Source: Lunularia cruciata (taxonomy: Eukaryota; Streptophyta; Marchantiopsida; Lunulariales; Lunulariaceae). Taken from it: 64,000 bases of DNA. Positions 53,851 through 64,000 of this stretch are shown here, one piece after another. Positions within the stretch are counted from its first letter, which is position 1, and each line of letters starts with the position of its first letter. Below the pieces are notes generated by a model. That model made no database searches. It was not told where the DNA came from and saw only the letters and a program-made list of their open reading frames with translations. Made by a program: the position numbers and the translations under genes. Location: contig OX419759.1 in NCBI GenBank assembly GCA_948567375.1, positions 45,051,493 through 45,115,492 on the forward strand, read 5' to 3'.

Positions 53851-56106
53851 GATTGGATTTAGATAGACTTCATAGTGAGATAAAGATAAATGATAAGTCT
53901 GAAGTTGTAGAAGTAGGAGTGCATGTGTCTTGGGTAAGTTCCCTAAGATATTAAAGAAGAGTAGGTTAGTAGATAAAGAAGTAAATAGATTACCCATGAC
54001 TTCAATTTTAGTTCAAAGTGAAGAGATAGTAGAAAAAATGGATGAGGTAGTAGTATTAGATAGATTCAAAGAAGGGGAAGTAATTGAAGGAACATTGGGT
54101 TTTGAAGCCAAAGTCAAGGTTGACATCGGATTGGAGTAGAAACAATTTTGGGATTTGAAGAGGCATATATGAAGAAGTGGTTTGTCATTTTGGATCTGCA
54201 AGTTGGTAAATTTGTTGTAGAACAGTATATTTGTTAGTAATTATCAAGTGCTTTGCCTATTTAAAGGAAGCATTCACGGTGTGTTGTTGTTCAATATTTA
54301 TATTTCTAAAGTTAAGTAAAGCAAAGTGTTGTAACTCAATGCTCATCACTTTAGCTTAATTCAAAGTATCAATCCTATGTATGTGTTTGTGAGAGTTTGG
54401 AGAAATTTGAAGTGCAAGTCAATAAGCTTGTTAGATGTTGGATTCCACAACTCTAATTTCATTTTGTGTGTTTGATCTTGAGTGGATATCAATCAAAGCA
54501 ATACCTTGACATATCTAAGAGGAATTGTAGTGTTGGTAGTATTCTTTGTTTGGGAGTGCAACACGGGGTTGATGCAAAACAATTTTGATCCAGGAAGTTG
54601 TGTCTTTAATGGAGGGGTGGAACAGAATTCTAAGGTAAAGTTGTTTAGTAGTGAAGTAGACTTCTTTAGGAAAATCTGGATTATCACAATCAATATTGTT
54701 TGGAAAGATTTGATGGAGTTGTGATTATAGGTATTATTAATTTGTGATGAGATTGTGATCAGATTGTGATCAATGCTTGATATTCTCTTATCGGTGTAGT
54801 TTCTACCTGAAAGATTAAAGATGCAACCAAGAATAACTAAGTGTTATGTTTACTTTGTATTTGACCATTTCTGATTGGTATCTCTATGGGAACAAACTTT
54901 ACTTATTGATTACCACAAAAGTGATACTTGTTGGGTTGTCACAATTAGTGCTTGGCAAAGTAGAGGGAATATTAGCATATTTTAGAGAAGTCAAGAGCAA
55001 ATACAAAAAGAAGAAGTTGTCATTTGTGGAAAAAGTCAACCTATGGATGAACCTCACAAAGGGAAACTTACATATTAGGGACTTGAGTTGAGTCTTATCA
55101 ATAGAAAGTACTTACTTGGTGAGTGACTCAAGGTGAGTCCTATCAAAAAAGTATTTTTTATATTGAGCTTAGGAGTAGTAAAGCATCAAATTACTTAATT
55201 AATAACTCAAGGCATTGACAAATAGAAATTAAGTAGTTTTGGGAATAAATTGCATGTAATTTAGTTTATTTCAAGGAATTTTGACTTGAAGGAAATAAAA
55301 TGTGAATTCCCAAGCTACAACTTCAAAGGAGAAGTGAGATTTCCATTTGTAGGAATTTTATCTCTTGAGATGCATCTCCCAAGTGAAAGTGAGCAATTTT
55401 ACTCACTACAAGAAATTGAGTGAAAAGGAGAAATTTCACTAATTCACAAAGAGAGAAGAGAATATGTCATTGAAACCAAACTCTTAGGAAGTTGTTTCCA
55501 AGCTCATTATTTTCAGAAACTTTAGACATGAGGAAAATAATAACCTCACCTCCTAATGGTACAAAGCAATTGGGGTCAAGAGCAACAATGATGGTACAAG
55601 GTGCTCGCGGCTGAGAGCTACACTTTCTTCTCATAGGCAATGGGAGCTGATTTGGAAGTGTAGCTTGAGGTGGAGGAATAAATCCTTGTGTTGCAAATAT
55701 GCATTTCCTATATTTCTCACTCATCTTCTCTATTGTGCTTCCTCCTTATCTAGTTTTTTGTATCTCCTTGTTTATTATTGTGGCATTTGTGGTTCACTTT
55801 CTCCATTAGGTGTTTTGTTTGCCCCATAATTTAGTTACGTGTTATTTTCCATCCCTTGGTTTTTGGGTGTTTCTATGATAGATTGCCCATAATGCCTCCT
55901 CTCCACTCTTGGGCACGAGTAGCTAGAGGATTAAGATAGCCAAGGATCCTCATCTAGCATCCCATACTCCTTTTGTGAGATCAAGGAGTAGACTTAGGTG
56001 TAGACTCTTACAGCATACTCTTATAGTGGCCTAGAGTTTGCCTAAAGGTTCTTGTTGGTTTCACCTCTACCCTTGCCACATCCTCTGCCCTATGCAAAGG
56101 AAGAAC
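53851..56106. other. Unassigned AT-rich stretch
   Basis: There is a TATA-like CTATTTAAAGG at 54257-54267, followed by a pyrimidine/purine mix as seen in LTRs, so the end of the host element of C1 may lie here. I could not find a matching LTR to the left. The ORFs at 54482-54724 and 54846-55091 have no motif I know. Nothing else was recognised. Confidence 0.5.
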
Positions 56107-56793
56107 TATAACAGCCTATTGTGCATGTATGTGCTATTTTGATATTTAGTTTGGTATTATAAGTACTTGAGATATATTATATATATAGAGATAAAGGTTG
56201 AGTCTATATTTATCATGATTACCTAAATTTAGTCATAGCTAAGATAGAGAGGACCTTACTTTAGGGGAAGTGGAAAAGATAAATATCACTATTTTGGATT
56301 CTAGTGTATTATTTATTTGACTTGGTATTATTTTTAGGTGTTTGGCTTGGAGGAAAGAGTTGAGAACTCTTACACTCACAAACCTTTTTGTTTCTGATTC
56401 TTCTATAGTCCAAGGATAGCTCTTGTGAAGGAATCCTTGACTTAGTGGTTGGGTCAAGATAAGGCCATATGCTTAGGAGAATATTCCTATGAGTATAGAT
56501 ATACCTTTGGAGTTTTGACTTTTAGCTTAATAACTTGAGTCACTCCAATAATTAATGACTTTGGTATGTAACTATTTCACAAGTATATAAAATAAGGGTG
56601 ACAAGGTAATCATCATCCTTTTATTTTCAACTTTCTCTCTCATTGAGTTTTCTAGTGATCAATGGTTTGAGTCTTAGAATGTTAGCCTTGGAGTAGTATG
56701 ATGGAGTTGGGGTTCCTTGTCTTTGTAGTCCATGGTGGACTATCATAATAGCCATTAGAGGTTCATCTTAAGTGAGAGATAGGCTGGCTCACA
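56107..56793 (+). repeat. C2 5' LTR
   Basis: TATAACAGCCTATTGTG to GGCTGGCTCACA, 687 bp. TATATAAA at 56584-56591. Confidence 0.5.
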
Positions 56794-57753
56794 TTTTTGG
56801 TTCCATTACCGTGACCTCTCTAGAAGGCAAGATAATGTTCCGCATACAATTTTATATCAGACAAAAGGAGGTTATAAGAGCTCACCCTGGAGAGGACATT
56901 AAAGGAAGAGAGGGTTAAACTTATGTAAGAGAACTTGGATCTATTTGTATACCCTATAGTTCATTATGATATTTTTGAGGTGATGGTGTATGTACTATAC
57001 ACATGAGAGGATGTGGAGAAACTATGTGAGGTGGATTGCAAATTTTGGGGAGTACAATGATTTTTGGCAAAACTTCAAGTTTGAGATCTGGACTTGAAAT
57101 TTTCACAAAGGATAGCTTGTATTATGTGTTATGTGGGACACTTGAAATTATTATAAGGATTGCTACACGCATTGGGGTAGAATTCTTGGAAGGTAGTAGG
57201 GTAAACTGTTCTCACAAATTGCACACTCTTTTGAATTTTGTATAGAGTTTTATGTTTCTTCATTTTTCATATAATTTCTTTGAAACTTTCCTAAATTTTC
57301 AATGTATAGTATTCTACTTTTTGGCCCAAGAATCAAATAGAGATCATTCTTGTGCAGGAATTTATGAATTTTTAAAGTGAACGAGGTAGTTTTTAGACCA
57401 AATCTGAAATATATATGCTGAATAGAAAGATGCCTAGGCCAAATGACTCAATGGAAAGATCTAAAAATTTTCAAAGGAGTATACCCTAAGGTTTTTATTA
57501 ATTGTGCAAAATTTCAAAGTACTATGATATACCAGTTGAGAGAATTTACTGATATTGTGAAGAGGGTTAATGTTGGAGAGTTGAGATTTCATGCATGAGG
57601 AGTGTGAGAGCAACCAAAGCATATTTAAGTGTTTAGCCTCAGTTTGGGAACATGGAGGGTCACCAAGAGTGGAAGTTGAGGCTATGTAAGATTCCCCAAG
57701 GTTTGAGGTGATTGTAATGGTTGATTTGAGGAAAAGATAGTCTAGAATAGAAT

Positions 57754-58077
57754 TTGAAGGGAGTGTTGAGAGGATCCAAAAGCATACATTACTTGGAGGA
57801 AAGAGTGATTCTAAGTGCTTTTTATGTAGAGAGAAGGGACATAAAATCAAGTTCATGTTCATTGACCTTTGAGAGTGAAAGATTGAGAGAAATGAGAGGC
57901 TTACTTGACTTGGGATTGCATATTGGACCTTCTTCACCAAGATTAGGAGGGAAGATATCTAAGATCAAGGAGTTATGCGAGGTTTGTAGAGTGGAAGGAC
58001 TTCCAACAAGACATGAGTGTAATGGAATAACATCATTGTTTGGAGACTTTGGTAAAAGATCTTGGAGAGCGTCTTAG
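57754..58077 (+). pseudogene. C2 first ORF (zinc domain)
   Basis: KCFLCRE-like text (frame near 57808) followed by GHK supports the first knuckle; the open frame then gives LREMRGLLDLGLHIGPSSPR and CEVCRVEGLPTRHECNG, matching the second Cys/His cluster of C1. A one-base shift removes the last Cys of the first knuckle. Confidence 0.5.
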
Positions 58078-58369
58078 TAGAGCTAAAGAGAAACTACACC
58101 TTCATAAACTAGTTCTCAAGATTAATGATGGAGTTAATATTTCAACTTATGGATAAATTATCCATGAAAGTTTGATTAATATCCATTGCAAGATTTGATC
58201 TTGCTATAGAAATCTTAAAGCAACCTGAACCTTTTGTGCTCCCTAGAGTAGATTACTCTCACATTTTGTTAGTCATGTATATACTCTATTAGTTATAGAG
58301 TGAGAGAAAACAAAATTGAGAAAAAGAGAAAGATAATGAGGAGCTAAGATAGGAGAACTTTCAATTTTC

Positions 58370-59220
58370 TTTGGCAATGATGGAGAAGATGTGGATGCCT
58401 TTGTGAAAGACTTCAAGAGAGCTTGCATAGGAAAAATGAGTGGGCCTTATTATTACTGGATTTCTTTGAGGATGCAACTCTTACATGGTATGAGTCAAAA
58501 TACCAAAAGATAGAGAGGAAAGATGTGCAAGAATAGTCTTTGGAGAGTTTGACTTCAACACTCATTGAGAAATTTCTTTTAGATGAGAGTTATGAGAGAT
58601 TAATGAGTGAATTTACCTTCCTCAAACAAGGAGACGGAGAGAAAGTGAGAGTATATGTAGAAAGAGTGGAGAAGTTAGAGTCCAAGCTTTGCATAGTGTT
58701 GAGGAAGAGTGAGGATGATGTGGAGACTACTATAGTTGGCATAGGAGCCATGCTCACCAAGAAATTTTGTGGAAAGGTTGAGATCACAAATTAAAAGCAA
58801 GGTGAGATATAAGAAACCTTCTCCCAAGAGTGAAGTTATCAAATTTTCATTACTTATGGAGGAGAGTTTGGAAGGGGATGAGAGTGATTTGGTGGTGAAA
58901 GAAGTTATGCATCCTCCTCAAGGCTACAAGTATGGTGAAAGTTCTGATACTTTGGTGGCAAGAGTTGCATCACAAGTAGTAGTTGCTCCAGTTCTTGCAC
59001 CTCTACCAAAAGATCCACTTCAAACCATCACACAACAACTTGCAAATCTCAAGATCAATGTAGTGCAACTATGGGAGAAGAGAGAGGTAGACCAAAATGT
59101 GGGGAGAGGGCCTTGGAGTTATGGAAGCTATCCATAAAGAGGAGGCTAACCAATCAACAATTTCAATGAGAGAAATTGTTTTGGTTGTGGAGAAAGAGAT
59201 CACATCCAAAGGAATTGCCC
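58370..59220 (+). pseudogene. C2 gag
   Basis: Pieces match C1 gag: ESLTSTLIEKFLLDESYERL, LKQGDGEKVRVYVERVEKLE (open 58540-58794) and KDPLQTITQQLANLKINVV (58769-59137). The knuckle NCFGCGERDHIQRNCPNS at about 59175-59225 keeps the four ligands, with Asp for Gly. C2 lacks the tRNA-like insert of C1. Confidence 0.5.
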
Positions 59221-59749
59221 AAATTCCATTTACCATGGAGGAAGGGGTTATGAGGAGCCAATAGAGGGAAAAGGAGGGAGTGAAATCCAAGTGCTCCTAA
59301 TCCAAACGAAGGTAAGGGGATAGCATCTATAAATGCAATTGAGAGCAAGTATGAGAAGGGAGAGTGCTCAAACTCCAAAGGTCTTCATTTGGATCTTTTG
59401 GCACAAGAGAAGAAGAGAGCTTATTTTGCAAAGGATATACACTCTTCTTAAGGATTTACTCCTATTGAGGATACTCCTATGCCTACTAGGAGCACTCACA
59501 CTAGCACTTCAAGACCATCAACCACAAAGATTCCAAGGAAGAAGTTGGGGATGGAAGACTTCTTGATCTCAAAGCAACAATGAATCTATAATGTGTTGGA
59601 AGATGTTGGTAGTCACAAGGCTAACATCACAATGGGCCAACTAATGGCTTTGAATTCTACCCTCAGAAAAAGAACTTAGAGGCGGTTAGAGCTCTACAAG
59701 GAGCAAGAGGAAGAAGAAAGCAAAAGAGAAAGCTCCAATATCAATGAGT

Positions 59750-60180
59750 GTGGTGGATGCCAAACCAACACCATGGGAGGCTTGTAAATATACCTCCAAG
59801 ATTGATGTGAGAGTGAACGGTCACAACATCAAGGATGCACTTTTGATGGAGGATTTGTAGTGAATGTCATGTCAAAGAGATTGATGAAGAATTTGGGTAT
59901 GATACCCTCTAGACCTTCAAAATTTGTGGTGAGCATAGCAAAAAAGTAATAAGTTTCATCAGTAGGGGTGATGGATAAGGTGGTAGTTTTTTTATGGTAC
60001 TTCAAAATCTCATGACTTTCAAAGTCTTGAAGGATTTGAGCTATGATTTGCTTCTTGGGAGACCATGGTTGAGAGAAACATGCACAATTGATTGATGGCA
60101 CAAAGGGTACTTGAAGATTGGGCCATCAAACCATAGAGTTACAATTCCTATGACTAACACCACCAACACTTCACATTCAA
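59750..60180 (+). pseudogene. C2 protease
   Basis: Traceable by alignment to C1 only: KIDVRVNGHNIKDAL, after which the D-G-G site is lost through a shift, then LKDLSYDLLLGRPWLRE in a further frame. Confidence 0.5.
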
Positions 60181-60192
60181 ATACACCATTTT

Positions 60193-61970
60193 TTGATTTT
60201 TGGGAATCAGATTCAAAAGGAGGAGCTTTCAAGTGTGGACACAAGCATCAAGGAAGAGACTTCCATGGAGGAGGATGAATCTGAATTTGATTCAAATGTG
60301 TATCCCTTGTGTGCTATGGAGTTTTCACCTAAGCCAAAGGTTTTGAAGGACCCAAATAAATCACCATTGACACTTGAGGAGATAAAGAGGACGTTATCTA
60401 CCCTCAAGTATGGTCCCAATGTTACCAAGGAGGAGAAAGCAAGATTTGGAGAGATTTTCCACAAATTCATCCATATGTTTACTTTCAATTACAATGATCT
60501 AAAGGAAGTCACATTGGAGGAGCACAAGATAGAGATGGAGTCACATGCAAGACTAGTCCGCCAAAAGCAACATCACATCAATGTAATACCAATAGCTAGA
60601 TAGATTATCTAGAGATGAATTTGGTTTGGTAACATTTTGGAATAATATTATACATGATGGACTAAGTAGATAAGCTAGAGTTATCACCAAAAGAGTACTT
60701 CTACTAATAGGCCAAAAACCAAAACATACTTGGAAACTTTCGAATCAATAGCTAAACATATGATCTAGAGATGAAACTTGGGGTGGTGATATCTAGAAGA
60801 ATTTTATACATGATGGAGAACATAGATCAGATAGAGGTATCACCAAAAGAGCATTTCTACTAATAGGGCAGAAGCCAAAATAGGCCTAAAAACTTTAGCG
60901 GCAATTTTGGAGGCCTAAACGGATGAATTAGACCTTGAAAATGTAGTGATCATTCCCTCAAAGAAAGAAAGGTTGGCCTTCCCTACCCCCTGGTTTGTCT
61001 CACCGAGAGCTTTCCAATGGTACCTCATCCACGTGATTTTCAGATTCCTACAAGAAGATTCTCTAGAAGATTCTCTCCAATCAAAGCCTATTTGACCAAC
61101 CAACTGGGACCAAGACCTACATGTCACCCATCCAAGCAAGTAATCTAAGGGTGAGCCTGCTGACAAGTCACTATCCATGTACCTAATCGTATGGTGGAGC
61201 TTCCTTGGAGGAGATCGTGATTGGCTATATGATAAGAAGAAGGTGCTTCTTTGGGGCATAGGAGGATTGAGTGTGAAATCTGTATTTTCTCTCTTGTATC
61301 TCTCTTGAAGAGTTCTCTTGTCCTTGGAGTATTACAATCAGCCCATCAATAGCTTTGGTTGTGAAGGAGGAGATTGATAAGCTTAAGGATGCTAGATTTA
61401 TCTTTGAGGTGGAGAATTAAGAATGGGTGTCTCCAATTGTGATTGTGAAAAAAAATATGGCAAGCTTAAGGTATGTGTGGATTACAAGAAGCTCAACATT
61501 GTTACTAAGAAGGATTTTTATCCTTTACCATTCATTGATGAGATCTTGGAAGAGGTTACAGGTCATGAGAGGTATAGTTTTGGAGATGGTTATAGTGGGT
61601 ATAACCAAATCAAGATTGCACCAGAGTATCAACAACTCACTACATTCACCGCACCTTGGGAGACTTATGTTTTCAAGGTCATCTCTTTTGGGCTTTGCAA
61701 TGCTCCATTCACATTCCAATACTTCATGAACAAGGTGTTTGAACCTTTCGTTGGGAAATTTGTGAGAGACTTCATTGATGAGTTTTCTGTTTATGGGAGC
61801 AAGGAAGAACACTTTGAGCACCTGATCAAGGTCTTGCAACACTTGGATGAAGCAAATGCATCACTTAACCCAAAGAAGTACATTTTTGGATATGAAGAAG
61901 GTCTAATTTTGGGGCACAGCATTTCCAATGATGGAATAGTAGTTGATCTAAGAAGGTGAGGAAAATCTCA
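60193..61970 (+). pseudogene. C2 reverse transcriptase, split by a solo LTR
   Basis: Left part (60193-60581): SPLTLEEIKRTLSTLKYGPN and HKIEMESHARLVRQKQHH. Right part (61337-61960): VCVDYKKLNIVTKKDFYPLP, RYSFGDGYSGYNQIKIAPE, FGLCNAPFTFQYFMN and RDFIDEFSVYGSKE. In the catalytic box the second Asp is Glu, which should abolish activity. Between the parts lies the family-A LTR 60582-61336. Confidence 0.5.
60582..61336 (+). repeat. Solo family-A LTR inside C2 RT
   Basis: 755 bp, TGTAATACCAATAGC to TTGGAGTATTACA. Flanks ATCAA (60577-60581) and ATCAG (61337-61341) agree at 4 of 5 bases. It lacks the C-run of A1. Confidence 0.5.
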
Positions 61971-62099
61971 CCTTCTATTCCCTTCAACTTACACCAATTC
62001 TTGGGGATGGTTAGGTACTATAAGAGGTTCATCTTCTCATTTTCCAAAAAGGCTTATGCATTGATCATCTACATGAAGAAATGTGTAGAATACATGATG

Positions 62100-62570
62100 A
62101 TTTTTGGAGGACAAGGAGGCTCTCAAAGCTTTTGAAGAGCTCAAGCAATCCCTTGTTGTGGCTCCAATTCTTGCTGTGGCTCCAATTCTTGCTGAACCTA
62201 ATTGGAGTAAGCTTTTTATCCTCTACACTGATGTTTCAAATGTAGCTATAGGATGCACCCTTGGTCAATTAGATCAAGATGTGCATGATCATCCAATAGA
62301 TTATATTAATAGACAAATGGTTTCAATAAAAAGGAACTTCTTGGCAATAATCTTTGGGTTGGCAATAATCTTTGATCTCAAGAAGTTTAGACATTACTTG
62401 ATTGGAGGGAAAGCCACCATTGTCATGGATCAGAAGGCTTGAAGTACATCTTCAACATGCTTAATGTGGAAGGGAGACTATCAAGGTAAATGATATTCTT
62501 GTTTGAATATGACTACACCACAGAGGACAGGCTTGGGAAAAAACTTACAAATGTCGATTTGTTATCTAGA
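62100..62570 (+). pseudogene. C2 RNase H
   Basis: KLFILYTDVSNVAIGCTLGQ (usually YTDAS), YINRQMVSIKRN, FDLKKFRHYLIGGKATIVMD. A short in-frame duplication (VAPILAVAPILA) lies just before it. Confidence 0.5.
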
Positions 62571-63900
62571 GCCTATGATCATGATGGAATTGAACCAATG
62601 GATGATTCCTTCTTGGATGAGGAGCTCGTGACAATCTCAATCACTCAAGAGGTTCCAATGGGGTAGAAGGAGATTGTAGACTTTGTAACAAGAGGTAACT
62701 ATCCAAAAGGGCTGCATGCTAGGGAGAGGAAGGGTCTTGCATCAAGATCTAGACATTACACAATGGTGGAGGATTTTTTTTCACCAAGGAGCAAATGGTC
62801 TACTTTAAAGAGTAATGGGTAAGGAGGAATCTATCCTACTCATAAAGGAGTTTCATGAAGCTTTAGTGTATGAGAGACACTTTGGAAGAAAGATAATTGC
62901 TTTCAAGATTCTAGATGCAGATTATATTAGAGTAGGATTTTCAAGGATTGTCTTGATTATTGCAAAACTTGCAATGTTTGTCAAGCTTTTGCTATAAAGT
63001 CTACTTCCACTCCCCTTCTTAGATCAATTCCATTGCTATGACCTTTTGAGAAGTGGAGAATTGACTTTGTAGGTCCTCTCAATTTGTACCAAGTGGGTTG
63101 AGACTAGACCATTGAGGGACAAGAATAAAGATGAAGTTGGTAGAATTCTTTATGCTTGCATTACCACTAGGTTTGGGTGTCCTCTGGAGTTGATTTTTGA
63201 TAGAGCAGGAGAGTTTACAAGGAGCATCACTACAGTAATGCTATGACATTTCTCTATCACACATAGAGTAATCACATCCTATAAGCAAAATTCCAATGGC
63301 TTGGCAAAGAGAACCAATCAGACTTTGTGCATGATATTGGCACAAGATGTAGAAATGGAAGGAGCTAAACATCATTTGAACAAGAGGATTCATGCAATTT
63401 TTTGGGAGTATAGGACAACCATGAAGACTTCCATTGGATATCCTCCATTTCATTTGGTATATGGTATTAAGTCTACCTTACCTATTGACTTTGATCTTCC
63501 TACCTTCCAAATTTTTCATAGGAGATTGAAGAAAGCACATGGAGGTGATGCAAAGAAGTCAAGGAATGATCAACTCATGGAATTGGAGGAGGCAAGAGCA
63601 ATTGCTATGGTTTGAGTAGAGCAAGCCCAAAGGAAACAAAAGAAGAGCTATGACAAGAAGCAAGGCAAGAAGAAGGTGGAGCTCTTCAAAGAAGGTGATT
63701 AGGTAATGTTTTTTGATTCCATTAAATTCAAGAGAGTGCAAAAGAAATTTTTGCCTAAGTACTTTGGACCTTTCATAATGGAGAAGATGTAGTGAAATTA
63801 CACCTATGATCTTAAGGAGTTGGGAAGAAGACACTTTGATAGGATTATCCATGATAAGTTGAAGATGTATCATAGAATTTAGAGACTTTTACTATAAGGA
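62570..63900 (+). pseudogene. C2 integrase
   Basis: EESILLIKEFHEALVYERHF starts the zinc domain, and the Cys pair survives only in another frame (CKTCNVC). The core Asp residues fall in shifting frames; SNGLAKRTNQTLCMILAQ keeps the region of the catalytic Glu, but there it reads AKR where C1 has AER, so Glu is Lys. The open piece 63301-63615 ends with LPIDFDLPTFQIFHRRLK. Confidence 0.5.
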
Positions 63901-63928
63901 CAAAATGAAATTTTAGTTCAAGGGTAAA

Positions 63929-64000
63929 TGTGACACCCAATTGTGCATGTATGTGCTATTTTGATATTTAGTTTAGTATTATAAGTACTTGAGATATAGT
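63929..64000 (+). repeat. C2 3' LTR, first 72 bp
   Basis: TGTGACACCCAATTGTGCATG continues to the window end and matches the C2 5' LTR. Confidence 0.5.

Larger units (their letters stand above)
56107..64000 (+). mobile_element. C2: second family-C element, runs off the window
   Basis: 5' LTR 56107-56793, interior colinear with C1, start of the 3' LTR at 63929. More decayed than C1; frames change in every gene. A solo family-A LTR sits in RT (60582-61336). The primer site TGGTTCCATTACCGTGAC at 56798 has three changes from that of C1. Confidence 0.5.

Overview
The window looks like nuclear DNA of a land plant. It has spliced genes with GT-AG introns, a plant-type COQ9, and AT-rich intergenic space packed with Ty3/gypsy and Ty1/copia LTR retrotransposons. 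The broken gene at 4.6-10.3 kb combines leucine-rich repeats, a Roc-COR GTPase region and a SERAC1-like alpha/beta hydrolase. That points, as inference only, to a non-seed plant (bryophyte or lycophyte) rather than a flowering plant. No bacterial operons, CRISPR arrays, rRNA or intact tRNA genes are visible.

Left part (1-10.3 kb): COQ9 lies on the minus strand in seven exons (2852 down to 19) whose reading phases all close, giving a 360-residue mitochondrial ubiquinone-biosynthesis protein. Next, also on the minus strand, is the LRR-Roc-COR-hydrolase gene. It carries about seven single-base frameshifts and two in-frame stops, so it is called a pseudogene; a noisy assembly is the alternative. 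From 10.3 to 12.2 kb nothing is recognisable.

Middle part (12.2-42.9 kb) is nested transposons. From 12.2 kb: a copia gag-protease relic; an LTR fragment; then a pogo/Tigger DNA-transposon transposase split at 14128/22185 by a minus-oriented family-A LTR. That LTR is split by a complete family-A chromovirus (A1, 14196-21527, target duplication CCGAT), whose gag holds a further solo family-A LTR (15921-16663, duplication GTACT). From 24.9 to 42.5 kb a minus-strand copia element is interrupted by an old family-B chromovirus (B2, 25148-32191, itself interrupted by family-A LTRs and a TA microsatellite), a younger family-B chromovirus (B1, 34697-40326) and a degraded family-A LTR.

Right part (42.9-64 kb): two family-C Ty3/gypsy elements without chromodomain and with a tRNA-Glu primer site. 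C1 (44326-52223, duplication AGATG) sits inside an unidentified repeat ORF. C2 (56107 to beyond the window end) carries a solo family-A LTR in its RT region.

None of the retroelements is fully intact. The best preserved genes are the A1 RT-RNase H ORF, the C1 integrase ORF and most of B1 pol. The most notable signals are a perfect heat-shock-element array in the B1 LTRs, the facing family-A LTRs that form a long inverted repeat, the tRNA-Glu primer site of family C, and repeated modules in unusual places (before gag in A1, between protease and RT in B1).
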